Translations under genes and position numbers: made by a program
Notes under the pieces: model-generated
Seen by the model: the letters and a program-made list of their open reading frames with translations, nothing else
Told to the model about the DNA's origin: nothing
Database searches by the model: none
Origin: Hypericum androsaemum
Taxonomy: Eukaryota; Streptophyta; Magnoliopsida; Malpighiales; Hypericaceae
Assembly: GCA_963995505.1 (NCBI GenBank)
Contig: OZ023197.1
Coordinates: 10,786,475-10,850,474, forward strand
Reading direction: 5' to 3'
DNA length: 64,000 nucleotides
Shown: positions 32,087-43,608 of the stretch, piece after piece
How the letters are laid out: each line of letters begins with the position of its first letter
Position numbering within the stretch: the first letter of the stretch is position 1

Positions 32087-32629
32087 ATCCCCCACATGAA
32101 TGATGATTAATGCATGCAAACTCTAATCGAAAGTTCTGACGTATTATTATTGCATCGAGACAGGTAGCTTGCGGCTTTGAACCTTCTCTAGTAATATATT
32201 ATCAGATTTACTCGCTGCTCGGTGAACGTGATGTCTTGAACCGTCAGCTTTTTGCGTAAACCAAGACAATAACATTTACACAATAATAACCCTAGTATAT
32301 TTGAGTTCTCACGTTGTGTCCATTTCGGCCATGGACCGTATCTTGGATTCATAAGTGTTTTTTCTGTTTGAAGCGGCCTCACTTCACACTTACATAGGTG
32401 ATCTCCTATCAGGGGTATCCTGCCATACTCCACCTTTATCAAGGTATAGGAATCATTAAAAGCGTAATGCTTAACCTTAGCACACCTCTGCAGGTTAATA
32501 CCTGGGCAGCTTCTGAGAATGAGATAGGTTCTAGGTAATTTACTGAACCCTCCATAACTTAGTTGTCTCATTGAACCAAGTTCGTGGGATCTCCACTCAT
32601 CATGGTTGAGTTACCGCTACGGACGTTCT
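32087..32629 (-). other. Copia 3' untranslated block shared with the element at 57.6 kb
   Basis: Between the RNase H stop and the polypurine tract, about 540 bases are non-coding. Blocks such as AGGTGATCTCCTATC followed by GGGTATCCTGCCATAC, AGGAATCATTAAAAGC and GTAAACCAAGACAATA recur in the same order at 58620-58970 (plus-strand notation), with drift mostly in between. The conservation across two otherwise diverged elements suggests a functional RNA region, for example for packaging or replication. Confidence 0.6.
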
Positions 32630-35600
32630 TTAGTGTGTGGATTTTAATCCCATTCCCCTTACTGCGTTGTACATTTGATCTCTATTGATTCCTTTCGTAA
32701 AAGGATCAGCTAAGTTATCCTTGGACTTTACGTAATTAATGGTGATCACCCCACTAGAGATCAACTGTCTAACGGTATTGTGTCTCTGACGGATATGCTG
32801 AAACTTTCTGTTGTACATTGTACTTTGTGCTCTCCCGATTGCAGACATGCTATCACAATGTATCAATAAGGGAGGCACTGGTTTGCTCCAGCATGAAATA
32901 TCCTCTAGGAAGTTTCTGAGCCATTCTGCTTCTTCCCCAGCTTTGTCTAGCACTATAAACTCTGACTCCATGGTGGATCGAGCTATGCATGTTTGTTTAG
33001 AGGACTTCCAAGACACAGCTCCTCCTCCTATGGTGAATACGTATCCGCTCGTAGATTTGGAGTCTTTTGTGTCTGATATCCAGTTTGCGTCACTGTATCC
33101 TTCTAATACAGCTGGATATTTAGCATAATGTATGCCATGGTTTATGGTATGTTTTAAATACCGTAAAACCCTTTCTAGAGCTAGCCAGTGATCCTTTCCT
33201 GGATTACTTGTGAATCTGCTAAGTTTACTAATTGAGTATGCAATATCAGGGCGAGTGCAGTTTGTTAAATACATCAAGCTCCCGATAATTTGCGCATACT
33301 TCAGTTGAGATACTGGGTCCCCTCGATTCTTGGCTAAGTGTAGATTCAAATCTACTGGAGTCTTAACCGGAGGTTTGTCAAAAGCTTCGAATTTCTTGAG
33401 CACGCTTTCCACGTAGTGGGATTGTGTCAAGATAATTTCGTCAGCTTTTCTAGAAATTTTTATACCTAGTATGACGTCTGCCAGACCCCATATCTTTCAT
33501 GTCAAAGTGATTCTTTAACATGTTCTTAGTTTTCACAATAACCTCTTTATTGCTTCCCGTAATTAATAAGTCATCTACGTAGAGACATACAATTACGTAA
33601 GCTTCAGGTGTGCCCTTAATGTAAACACATTTATCGCACTCATTGATCTTAAATCTATTTGACAATATTGTTTTGTCAAATTTCTCGTGCCACTATTTCG
33701 GCGCTTGTTTTAGCCCGTATAGTGACTTGACTAGTCGACACACTTTATGCTCTTGACCGGGAGCCACAAACCCTTCAGGTTGCTCCATGTATATCTCCTC
33801 TTCCAGTTCTCCATTTAGGAAAGCTGTTTTTACGTCCATTTGGTGGATCTCGAGGTTATAGAGTGCTGCAACAGTTATGAGTACTCTAATTGATGTGATT
33901 CTTGTGACCGGTGAATACGTGTCAAAGAAATCATATCCCTCCTTCTGTTTGAACCCCTTAGCTACCAATCGAGCTTTGTACTTGTCGATTGATCCATCAG
34001 CTTTGTATTTCCTTTTTAGGATCCACCTGCATCCCAAAGGTTTGCAGCCCGGCGGGAGATCCACGATTTCCCACGTGTGGTTTTGCATAATAGATTCTAT
34101 CTCACTATTGATAGCTTCCTTCCAGAGAGGAGCATCTGGACTGGACAATACCTCTTGGATTGTCCTGGGTTCATCTTCTAACGCATAGGTTAGATAATCC
34201 AGACCGAAAGATTTGGTTACCTTCGTCCGTTTACTACGTCTAGGTTCATCATCTTTCTGATTTGACCTTTGCGTAGTCTCGTGAGCCCTTTTCTTCGGAC
34301 TTTCTTCCTTTCTTTCCTTATTAGGAAAGCTATCTTCAAAAAATATTGCGTTCCTTGATTCTATGACCATTCCCGTGTTTATCTCAGGGTTTTTAGATTT
34401 ATGCACCAAAAATCGATAAGCACTACTATTTTGCGCATATCCGATAAATATGCAATCAATGGTCTTGGGTCCTATTCTCACCTGCTTAGGCTTAGGTACT
34501 TCGACCTTTGCTAGGCACCCCCACACTTTAAGGTAACAGTAGGAAGGATTCCTTCCTTTCCATAGTTCATATGGAGTTTTATCCCTTTTCTTGTGTGGCA
34601 ATTTGTTTAGAATGTGGTTAGCTGAGAGCACAGCTTCCCCCCACATGTTCTGGGGTAAGCCTGAGCTAATCAACATAGCGTTCATCATCTCTTTAAGAGT
34701 TTGATTTTTTTCGTTCAGCTACGCCATTGGATTGAGGTGAGTATGGAGCAGTCGTCTGATGAATAATGCCATGTTCTTGACGGAGTTCCTCAAACGGAGC
34801 TACATATTCTCCACCTCGATCACTTCGAATCATTTTGGTTTTTACGCTGAGTTGATTTTCAACCTCATTCTTATATCTCTTAAAGGCATCAAGAGCTTCG
34901 TCTTTGCCTTTTAGGAGATACACGTAACAGTATCTCGTGCAATCATCGATAAACGTGATGAAGTATTTCTTCCCGCCTTTAGTTTGCATGTGTTTCATAT
35001 CGCAAGTGTCCGTATGAATTAATTCTAAAGGCGTAGTACTTCTTTCCACCGAATGGAAAGGTACTTTGGTCATTTTAGCCTCCACACATACTTCACATTT
35101 ATTGGATGGGTTGAACTCTAGATTTGGTAATAAATTTAAACTTACTAATTTTCTTAGCGAGTTTAAATTTACGTGTCTTAATCTATCATGCCATAAATTA
35201 GAACACTCGGTGCTAGTAAGAAGAAGCGTTAACTTTATTTTCACTGTTAAAGGTGCGATGTACAGTTATTACATTCATCTTAAACAGCTCCCTTTCTAGA
35301 TAACCCTTTCCTATGAATTGACCCGCTTTAGTCAGTACAAACTTATCAGCCTCAAATACAAGCTTAAGACCGGCTTTGCTTAACAGTGAGCCGGAAACTA
35401 AGTTCTTGCGGATGTCCGGGACATGTAGCACATCCTTGAGGGTCAGCTCCTTTCCTGAGGTCAGCTTCAGGACCACCTTACCCAGGCCTACGATCTTGGA
35501 CGTTGAGGAGTTTCCCATGAACAGCTTTCGGCCGGTGATCGGGATATAGTTCGAGAACATCTCCTTGTCCGAGCAGATGTGGCGGGTAGCTCCAGTGTCC

Positions 35601-36525
35601 ACGAACCACTCTCTCGGATTGTCCACCAGGTTGGCTTCAAACACCACAGCTGACAGATCCATCTGGGACAAGTCTTCAGCCAGGTTAGCCTTTCCTTGGT
35701 CGTCCTTTTTCGGCTGGCGACAGTCCTTAGCCATGTGGCTGGGTTTGCCGCAGTTGTAGCAGTCGCCCTGATCTTCTTATTCTTTTTCTTCTTGGGCTCT
35801 TGCTTCTCCTGCTTATCCCCGGACTTTTTCCTCTTCTTGCCACCTTTTCCCTCGGCGAGGTGCACGGTGGTCTCAGAGTTGGCCTTGCCTTGCTTGACTT
35901 CAGACTTTCGGTTGTCTTCCTCGATCCTAAGTCTCACGATCAGGTCTTCTAGGCCCATGTCCTTCCTCTTGTGCTTGAGGTAGCTCTTGAAGTCCTTCTA
36001 GAGCGGGGGGAGCTTCTCGATCATCGCAACTACTTGGAAGGACTCGCTGAGTTGCATCCCTTTGGCTTGGATCTCGTGAAGGATCAGCTGCAACTCCTGC
36101 ACTTGGTCAATGACCTTCTTGGAGTCCACCATCTTGAAGTCGAGGAATCGTCCGACGATAAATTTCTTCGTCCCAGCATCCTCCGTTTTGTACTTCTTCT
36201 CGAGTGAACTCCACAGCTCCTTATCGGTCTTGGCTGCCGCATAGACATTGTAGAGCGTGTCATCTAGTCCATTCAGGACGTAGTTCCAGCATAGAAAGTC
36301 GCTATGACTCCATGCATCGAGGGCGTTGATCTTCTGTTGATCTGCCTCATTTTCTGCCACCTTCGGAGCCTCTTCCTTCAAGAATCGGACCAGGTTGAGC
36401 GTCGTTAGGTTGAACAACATCTTTTGTTGCCACCTCTTGAATTCGGTACCGTTGAACTTGGCCGGCCTTTCGGCGTGGACAGTTCCCAGGACCGCTGGCA
36501 CTGGTGCTGAGCTTGTTGATGCCAT
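32630..36525 (-). pseudogene. Copia gag-pol polyprotein, frame-broken
   Basis: Starting at ATG 36525: a UBN2-type gag ([20 protein letters not shown]), a CCHC knuckle [14 protein letters not shown] near 35740 reached after a frameshift, and an aspartic protease [14 protein letters not shown] near 35605. A GAG-pre-integrase [10 protein letters not shown] and integrase [17 protein letters not shown] follow. An extra A in the run after VAER near 34710 shifts the frame. Reverse transcriptase then reads IHQMDVKTAFLNGELEEEIY and CLYVDDLLITGS, with a stop replacing Gln after LKQAPK at 33690 and a shift after KDMG near 33480. RNase H includes [16 protein letters not shown] and NLADPFTKG, ending at 32630. 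The catalytic YVDD is intact but no continuous polyprotein can be made. Confidence 0.93.
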
Positions 36526-36534
36526 CTTCAAGTA

Positions 36535-36638
36535 CACAATCTCGTCTTACGATTGTTGATTCGGAGGGTTGGTGTATTTAATTAGGATCTACTTCAGTCG
36601 AGGCAAGTGTTGGACACTTTTTCCATAAGACGAGATTG
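36535..36638 (-). promoter_or_regulatory. LTR-complementary sequence where a primer-binding site is expected
   Basis: On the minus strand, ATCGTAAGACGAGATTG follows the 5' LTR directly (36553-36537). Its complement CAATCTCGTCTTA lies inside the same LTR at 36638-36626, giving a 13-base-pair stem with an 87-base loop in the RNA; the other LTR would extend it to 15 pairs. No TGGTATCAGAGC-type tRNA site exists in the 28 bases between LTR and gag ATG. Confidence 0.6.
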
Positions 36639-37390
36639 CCCCGTATATTTCAGTGCGGTACGGGCTACGGCAATCGTCCCCAAGATACAACGACTGTTAG
36701 GGCATTTCCAAGAACGTTGCACACGTATCTCGAAACTTTCGGGCGAACCCTTATATACCCAGAACTTTCAGACTCTTTTCTAAGTGAAGAACGGGGGAAA
36801 GAGGAGAAGACAACAATGCTACCCCGAAGGCAGGGAGGCAGCCACCCCGAAGGGACGCGTCCGCTCGGCCAATAGGCTGTCTGGCTGCGCTCGTGGCCTT
36901 TCGGTGGCTTCTGGATCCTTCCAGGCGCGCCAGGCTGCGCTCGCGCCCCTCGCGACCCTTCGACCTTCTGGAAGTCTCCCGCATATTCCAGCCCTTCGTG
37001 CCTCTTCGGTGGCCATCCTGGAAGGCGCTCGCAGCTCCTCGTCTCTTCGGTAGTTGCGCAGCTGCCTCCGGACCCGGGCAAAATACTTAAGGCTCCTCCA
37101 GCCCCTCGCGAAGTGCCAAGTGCGCCACAAAGCGCCCATTGCGACCTGCGTCCAATGCGCTATGCGCACACGCGCGTGCTCGTACGGTGCCGTCCTCGCA
37201 GGCAGCTGGCGGTGGGTCAGCCTTTTGGTTAGCCAATCAAGTTGAGAGGCAATGAGGGGAATTCCTTATAAACAAGGAAATCCTCCTTGCTCTAATCAAT
37301 GTGGTATTGCCCTTTCATTTCCCTTTTGGGCCTCTACTTTGGGCCTTACTACTTTGGGCTTTCCATTGAATTTTCATTCAAAACCCAACA
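36554..37390 (-). repeat. Copia 5' LTR (837 bp), promoter region deleted
   Basis: Compared with the 3' LTR, the segment equivalent to 31399-31465 is missing after ACAACAATGCT (36815). That segment contains the TATA box. Two further small deletions (about 14 and 17 bases) and the missing hexamer array account for most of the length difference; elsewhere the two LTRs are nearly identical. Confidence 0.93.
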
Positions 37391-37395
37391 AATAC

Positions 37396-38776
37396 TACGA
37401 ACGACCTGAGAAACTTCGCAGATACGAGAACGGAGATTTGGTCCAAGTGGTAACTAACCCGCAAGCAAACACATCAGTAGATTCTAGGGACTATACGGTA
37501 ACAAACCTTCTCTCAGTACAGCTTCCAGTACTTCCCATACCTGCAAACAAGATATGTAAGATAGTTTGCTCAACTAGGTGAAATGGTTTTTACGCAGAGT
37601 TTTGCAGAGTGTTCGACTGATCATTCGCAAGAAAAAGGCATTCTCCGGAATGTTTTCGCTGAACTTTTTTTCTTGAAAGGGAATGTTCACGTTAAACTCG
37701 TAGATTTGCTTACTTTGAACAACGGTCATCATCCCTTAAAGCTCGATCGAAAAGAAGGATAGTCAGAAAAGTGACGTAGAAGTACGGTAGTGCCTGCAGA
37801 GAGGTCCACGAAGAAAGGAAAAGACACACGACAGACCAAAATGGAGATAAAAAGAAAAGCAATCATTGAAACGAAATTGGACGAGTTTTGAGAGAGATGG
37901 ATCACGCGTCCAGTGAAGAATTTAGTTAGTAACATAAATATACCAAAAGAAAACATTCAAGACTTGTAAAAGCCGATATTTTATCACCACTTGATTTAAG
38001 TGTGATCCCGGTCTTTCATTTCGAAGGGATTGGATTTTGGCCAGTCCATCGAAGCCCATCACTATTTTTGGTCTGATTATGTACACGACATTAGTCCAAT
38101 TAATTAGCTCATGAAATATGGGCTTTTCTGTGAGCTCAAGTGAAGCCCAGCCCAATCACCTATAGGAAAAGGAGAAATTTCCTAATTGTTCCTTAACTCT
38201 GAAAAGCCACCAGCTAAATATGAGGAAGAAAGGCCATAAATAATCAGGAGAAAAAGATTCGTGATTGGTGAAGAAACGATAAATAAGAAGCAGGGGTAGA
38301 GATGACTGGGAGAGACGACTTCGACTCGGACGCGCCCAAGGAAATCACGTTGTAGCAAGTTCGTCTGGAAAAATCGAAACCCCAATTCTCTTTGTTAGAC
38401 TACAAAATATTTACAACGCCTAGTACTGCTAGACTACAAGTCCTTTGGCCTCCAATTCTCTCTTACTCGGTTGAAATTGATTTTTTTTTAATGATCAGGG
38501 TATTTTGCCCGATGAGGAGATTAGAAAAGCTAATAAGAAAAAATAAATCGTTACTTTCTTCTGTATTTCCTACTACGGACTTTCTCTATATCTCTCAATT
38601 CTTATGATGCAATGAAATGTGTATATCTACTTGTGGTGCTGAATGTTTTGACAAACTCCCTTTCAATTTGTATCAGATTAATCAGTGGCGCGCAGCTTCG
38701 AAGGGAGTGCTTCCTTTGAGAATGCTATGTATTTTCCCAATGTTTTCTTGTATAGTGATGTGAACTCTGTTACAGA
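37396..38776. other. Spacer without recognised gene
   Basis: No reading frame with recognisable similarity. Sequence around 38000-38400 (GGCCCAGCCCAATC-type words, short CT-rich leader) would fit a plant promoter region, but no gene start could be tied to it. Confidence 0.35.
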
Positions 38777-38935
38777 TCCATGCGGAAGCCAGATCTATCT
38801 ACGTTCAGATTGATGAAAATCTCGACCCGTTGTTTGCGCCTTTGCAAGAACCTCAGTATGAACAACCTCGACCCGCTGCTGTAGGGAAACAAGAACCTCG
38901 ATTTGATGAAGACGCCACAACGACGCCACAAACGG
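38777..38935 (+). pseudogene. Possible host exon cut by an LTR
   Basis: After TCTGTTACAG, a plausible 3' splice site, an open frame of about 53 codons reads IHAEARSIYVQIDENLDPL, FAPLQEPQYEQPRP, AAVGKQEPRFDEDA and stops four codons later, inside the LTR that begins at 38936. The composition is coding-like and rich in Glu, Gln and Pro, unlike the surrounding AT-rich DNA. I do not recognise the family. It may instead be part of an old transposon. Confidence 0.35.
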
Positions 38936-40080
38936 TGATGTAGATCCGCTTGATAAGTCGTAGGAGAACGAACGGAATCACTCTGTTATGTTCAAACAGC
39001 TCAAATTATTCTTCCATTCTCATTGATAATGCCTCTATATGTAGGCAGAAAGTTACAAAGAGATTCATAATGAAACAAAACTTCTAACTAGGTAAATATG
39101 ACATAAAAAAGAAACTAATAAGAAAAACAACTCTAGTCCTCCTAGGAATGCTCAAAAACGTGATTATCACATAAACACCTTCTTAAACAAACTTGAACTT
39201 TTAAAGAAACAAAATTCTCACATTATTAACTTCCTAAATAGACTAGAACTCTTATGAAATAAAATTAACATATAATTAACTTCCTAAACAGACTCAAAAA
39301 TCTTAAAAATAAAATTAGGCTTATTGCTAATCAGATTCATATCATTCCCCTCCTCTTGAAATGGATTTGTCCTCAAATCCTTGCATACGTCATGTTTTTG
39401 CCAATTCACAACCATGCTGGAGCAAGATGAAAACTTTGAACGTCGTGGCTGCACTTGATACCTTCCATTCCAACAGTACAAGTACTTCGATGTTAAAAAA
39501 TTTGAAGTCATATTCAACTCAAAAGCTAAAGACCTACAAATTTGTATAAGTCTTTCTGCAACCTTCAAAGCATTCCACAAGTTCACCAGTTCTGACTCTC
39601 CAACGTAATCAAACTTGTCAACTCCCAAGAAATCAATATGCTCAACATACTCAACATGCTCAATATACTCAACATGAAAATTCAGAGACATGTAGGATAT
39701 GGGCTGAACCTCTTCATTGTCAACCACAACAGCAAGGTCTTCATATTCTTCACCATTAATAGGAATTATGCACTTCTTCATGTGAACAACATCCAAAACT
39801 TCTGATTCGTCGAAAAAATCTCTCAAATAAAGTAGTGACATGGTATTCTCAACAAAATAATCTCCATCAAATAAGTCAATGAAATATTCACCAAACTCCT
39901 CCCATGCCAAAACCTCTTCAACAATCTTATCAGAAGTAACTTCTATACCAGAACAACATACTTTGTCCTCAATTTTGCACTTAGCTTGAAAGATGTTCTC
40001 ATGATGTACTTCACTAATCTCTTTCACTAATCTTGTATTCATCCATAAATTGGACGAGAATGGTTTCAAAGTTGCCTTTT
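38936..40080 (-). mobile_element. Non-autonomous gypsy-type LTR element, copy at 39-40 kb
   Basis: A 409-base LTR (39344-38936 on the minus strand, TGATATGAATC...CTACATCA) is preceded by the polypurine tract AAGAGGAGGGGAA. Before that is a coding region ending in the phrase DLRTNPFQEEGNDM, common just upstream of the 3' LTR in plant gypsy elements. The 5' part, the primer-binding site and the 5' LTR are missing; at about 40085 a Copia fragment in the opposite direction begins. Confidence 0.75.
39284..40069 (-). CDS. Uncharacterised LTR-element protein (261 aa)
   Basis: An unbroken minus-strand frame starts at MKPFSSNLWMNTRLVKEI and contains ENIFQAKCKIEDKVCC, an acidic middle (FIDLFDGDYFVENTMSLL, NGEEYEDLAVVVDNEEVQ) and a C-terminal domain with VEYVEHIDFLGVDKFDYV, LVNLWNALKVAERLIQ, SKYLYCWNGRYQVQPRRS. 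It ends inside the LTR. The last 100 residues align with the products of the elements at 48.7-50.0 kb and 15.8-16.3 kb. I see no gag, protease, RT, RNase H or integrase motif. The invariant core is EHIDF-GVDKF, WNALK, KYL-W and RYQV-PRRSK. The function is unknown. Confidence 0.6.
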   Translation of the reverse strand: MKPFSSNLWMNTRLVKEISEVHHENIFQAKCKIEDKVCCSGIEVTSDKIVEEVLAWEEFGEYFIDLFDGDYFVENTMSLLYLRDFFDESEVLDVVHMKKCIIPINGEEYEDLAVVVDNEEVQPISYMSLNFHVEYIEHVEYVEHIDFLGVDKFDYVGESELVNLWNALKVAERLIQICRSLAFELNMTSNFLTSKYLYCWNGRYQVQPRRSKFSSCSSMVVNWQKHDVCKDLRTNPFQEEGNDMNLISNKPNFIFKIFESV

Positions 40081-40086
40081 GTGCCT

Positions 40087-43000
40087 AAAAAGTGACTATC
40101 ACTAAGAATGAAAAATTTGTAGGAAAAGGCTACATGAAAGACAATATGTACTTGTTGAATGTTGACTACAATAAAGCCATATCTTTCCCTTACTTCTTTG
40201 ATTTTTTATTTAATGTTGATGAGCATATTAATTGGCATTATAGACTAGGACACATTGGTATCAATGCTGTGAGTCGTATGATGAAAAATGAATTGATTTC
40301 TAAGTCTTCCAAAACTTTTACTACAAACACATGTGAATGTTATGCACAATCTAAATTGAATAAAAATTCTTTTAAAAGTGTTGTTAGATCAAATAGGCTA
40401 CTTGACTTAATTCATACAGATGTTTTGTGATAATAAAGAGCATATTACAAGGGGCGGTAAAAGATATTTGATTACATTCATTGATGATTATTCTAAGTTT
40501 ACCTATGTGTATTCATTCAGAATCAAAGATGAGGCATTTAATAAATTTAAAATATTCAAGAAGGAAGTAGAGAATAAAACCAACTTAAAGATCAAGGGGT
40601 GGAACAAATTTATCTTATTTTGCTCACAAAATAGAATTGTTAGAGAATTTTCAGCCCCTAATTCTCCACCACAAAATGGAGTAGCCGAAAGAAAAAATTG
40701 ATCTTTAATAGAAATAGTTAGTGCGATGCTTATACATTCAAAGCTACTAATGAGTTATTGGGGAGAGGCACTATTAAGTTCTTGTTACATTAGTAACAGG
40801 ATAGTAACCAAGAAAAATATGAAAATACCATATGAATTATTTATTGGGCATAAGCCTAGAATTAAACATTTATGAGTATGGGATTGCGTTGCATATGTTC
40901 TTGACGCTACTTTAAAAAGGCCAAAACTTGGTAGTAAAGTTGTTAAATCTATTTTTGTTGGATATTCTGCAATGAATAAAGCATATAGATTTCTTAGAAT
41001 TTGTAAAAATAGTGTATTTGAAGCTACACATGCCATATTTTATGAATATTTGAATATTAGAGATGATGATAAGGTAGAAATAGATAATGAATTATTTGGT
41101 AAACTTGATATTGATGAGCATGCATCTAGAAATGAAATGGTGAATGATGAGAATTTCAAAGAAAAGGAGAATGATGAAATAATCGAATTAAGGAGGAGCA
41201 AGAGACATAGAATTGAAAAGATTTTTGGTCCTGATATGTTGACATATGTATTGGAAGAGGATCCAAACAAATTTAAGAAGCTATGACTGGAAAAGAGCCA
41301 TGGATGAAGAAATCAAGTCCATACTTGATAATCAAACTTGGACTCTAGTTGATTTACCCCCTATGACTAAACTTCTCGGCTGCAAGTGAGTTTGAAAAAG
41401 AAACTCAAGACCGATGGTACTATTGATAAGTACAAAGCGAGATTGGTAGTCAAAAGTTATAGTCAAAAGGAAGAAATTGATTATTTTGAGATATTTTCTC
41501 CTGTTTCGAAATTCACATCTATAAGAACCATGTTTGCAATTGCATCTATTTATGGATTGGAGGTTCATCAAATGGATGTTAAAATAACATCTTAAATGGA
41601 GACTTGGATGATGAGACTTATTTGCATCAACTGAAAGGTTATGTTGTTAAGAGTGAAGAACATAAAGTATGCAAATTAAACAAGTCTCTTTATAGGCTTA
41701 AACAAACACCAAGACAATGGTATAAAAAGTTTAAACAAGAGATTAAGAAGTTTGGATTTAAGAGTAGCAAGATGGAAAGCTGTATTTTTACCAAAGTTAC
41801 TCTTGAGTATAAGGTAGTAGTGACCCTATACGTTGATGACTAGCTTATCTTTGGTTCGGATATGAAATGTGTGAATGAAATCAAAGATTTCTTAAAGCAA
41901 GTGTTTGACACAAAGGACTTAGGTCTGGTGGATGTCATCTTGGGAGTCAAAGTATTTAAAATGGGTGGAACTTATATTCTAATACAATCTCACTACATTG
42001 AGAACGTGTTGAAAAAGTTTGATTACTTTGATGAACCAGACAGTACAAGTCCTATAAATCCAAACGTGAAGTTAGTTCCTAACAAAGGGCAAGCTGTAAA
42101 TCAAGAAGAGTATGCCAAAACAATTGGCAGTATTATGTACGTGGTGAATCACACAAGACCCGATCTTGCATGTCCCATTATTATATTGAGTAGATTTACA
42201 AGCAACTCGAGTGAAGAACATTGGAAAGAATTAGAACGAGTACTAAGATACTTGAAGACAAAAGGAAATTATGGTTTGTATTATAAATGCAACTCATCCA
42301 TACTTGAATATTTTAGTGATGCAAATTGGGCGCCCAACGTAAATGATTCAAGATCTACTAATGGATGGTTATTCACGATTAGAGGTGCCATAGTTTCTTG
42401 GGTGTCGAAAAAGAAAAGTTGTGTTGCTTTATCTTCAATAGAATCTGAATATATAGCCATGTCCATGGCAGGCAAAAAACTTGTATGGCTTAAAAGATTT
42501 CTAAGAACAATTCCTTTTATAGAACCAAAGAACGGTCCTATAACTTTGTATTATGATAATCAAGCTGCTATTAACAATGCAAAGAATGAGAGGATATCAA
42601 ACCATAGCAAACACATTGCTATGCGATATAATCATATTAGAAGTATGGTTAAAAAGGAAAAGATGACCATTGAGCATCTCCTGACTGATCAAATGCTAGC
42701 AGACCCATTGACAAATTCGTTATTGGGAGACAAGATAAAAAAGGTCATGCTAGGTATGGGACCATTACCGATAGAATCGATGTCTTGATTGAAACCAATT
42801 CTATCTTAAGGTACGAGTTACTAATTGGCACCTTAGTATGAGAGTTAAAAAGGTAATTCAATATTCGACATTGGTGAAATAGAAACTTGGATACATTTCA
42901 AAGTGCATAACTTGGAAATAGTGGGAGTGATACTATTTTGAAAGTCCTATATCTGACCTATGCACTTTCATTTACCACAACAAGTAGAGGTTGGATTATA

Positions 43001-43608
43001 AATTCCTAATAGACTTATAGCACATTGTAGAATGCGTTGTTGACATTCTTAATAAGTCTACCTATACAACTAGAGAAGTGAGAGGCCGCTTCTTACGGAT
43101 TATCTCGGTAAGATCCTAGAATACTTGTAAAAACTAGAATTTAATATTTGACATTGGTGAAATAGAAACTTGGATATATTTCAAAGTGCATAACTTGAAA
43201 ATAGTGGGAATGATACTATTTTGAAAGTCCTATATCTGACCTATGCACTTTCATTTACCACAATAAGTAGAGGTTGGATTATAAATCCCTAATAGACTTA
43301 TAGCACATTGTAGAATGCGTCATTGACATTCTTAATAAGTCTATCTATACAACTAGAGAAGTGAGAGGCTGCTTCTTACGGATTATCTCGGTAAGATCCT
43401 AGAATACTTGTAAAACCTAGAATTAGCATAAGGCCCAAATTAATGATGCTGCCAAAGTTTAAAGAAGCAAGAGTTCATACTCGACGAGAATATGATACCT
43501 TTGTGTTTCATATTCAAACATAAGTTAAAGGCTTAGTCCACTTCATGGTCATTCGTTCAGTAATGCAAGTTGTATCATTTTCATTATGCATGTAAATAAG
43601 TCGGGGGT
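40087..43608 (+). pseudogene. Copia pol remnant lacking gag and protease
   Basis: Plus-strand pieces run in order: GAG-pre-integrase with INWHYRLGHIGI (40220), integrase with YLITFIDDYSKFTYVY (40470) and PNSPPQNGVAERKN, reverse transcriptase with TIDKYKARLVVKSYSQKEE, VHQMDVK and VTLYVDD directly followed by a stop (41841), and RNase H with LEYFSDANWAPN, SRSTNGWLFT and NHSKHIAMRYNHIR, ending at 42788. At least six stops or frameshifts occur (near 40429, 40700, 40875, 41286, 41595 and 41841). After the pol stop comes about 820 bases of tail with a tandem duplication, then the tract TCGGGGGT before the 3' LTR. The 5' half of the element is absent. Confidence 0.9.
42850..43425 (+). repeat. Tandem duplication, 283-bp unit, two copies
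   Basis: The first unit starts AATTCAATATTCGACATTGG (about 42855) and the second ATTTAATATTTGACATTGG (about 43138). Both include TATCTGACCTATGCACTTTC, CACATTGTAGAATGCG and TTACGGATTATCTCGG. By eye the copies differ at only about ten positions. The unit lies in the 3' untranslated tail of the Copia remnant. Confidence 0.92.

Larger units (their letters stand above)
31133..37390 (-). mobile_element. Complete but inactive Copia retrotransposon (6258 bp)
   Basis: A perfect 5-base target-site duplication AATAC flanks the element (31128-31132 and 37391-37395). LTRs are 31133-32086 (3' LTR) and 36554-37390 (5' LTR), both starting TGTTG and ending CAACA. A polypurine tract on the minus strand (CATGTGGGGGAT) abuts the 3' LTR. 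The internal region encodes gag, protease, integrase, reverse transcriptase and RNase H in Copia order on the minus strand. At least three frameshifts and one stop disable it. Confidence 0.96.

Noticed and set aside
42850..43425. An LTR pair of a small element
   Set aside because: The two 283-bp units are directly adjacent with no internal region, primer-binding site or polypurine tract between them, so they are a tandem duplication.
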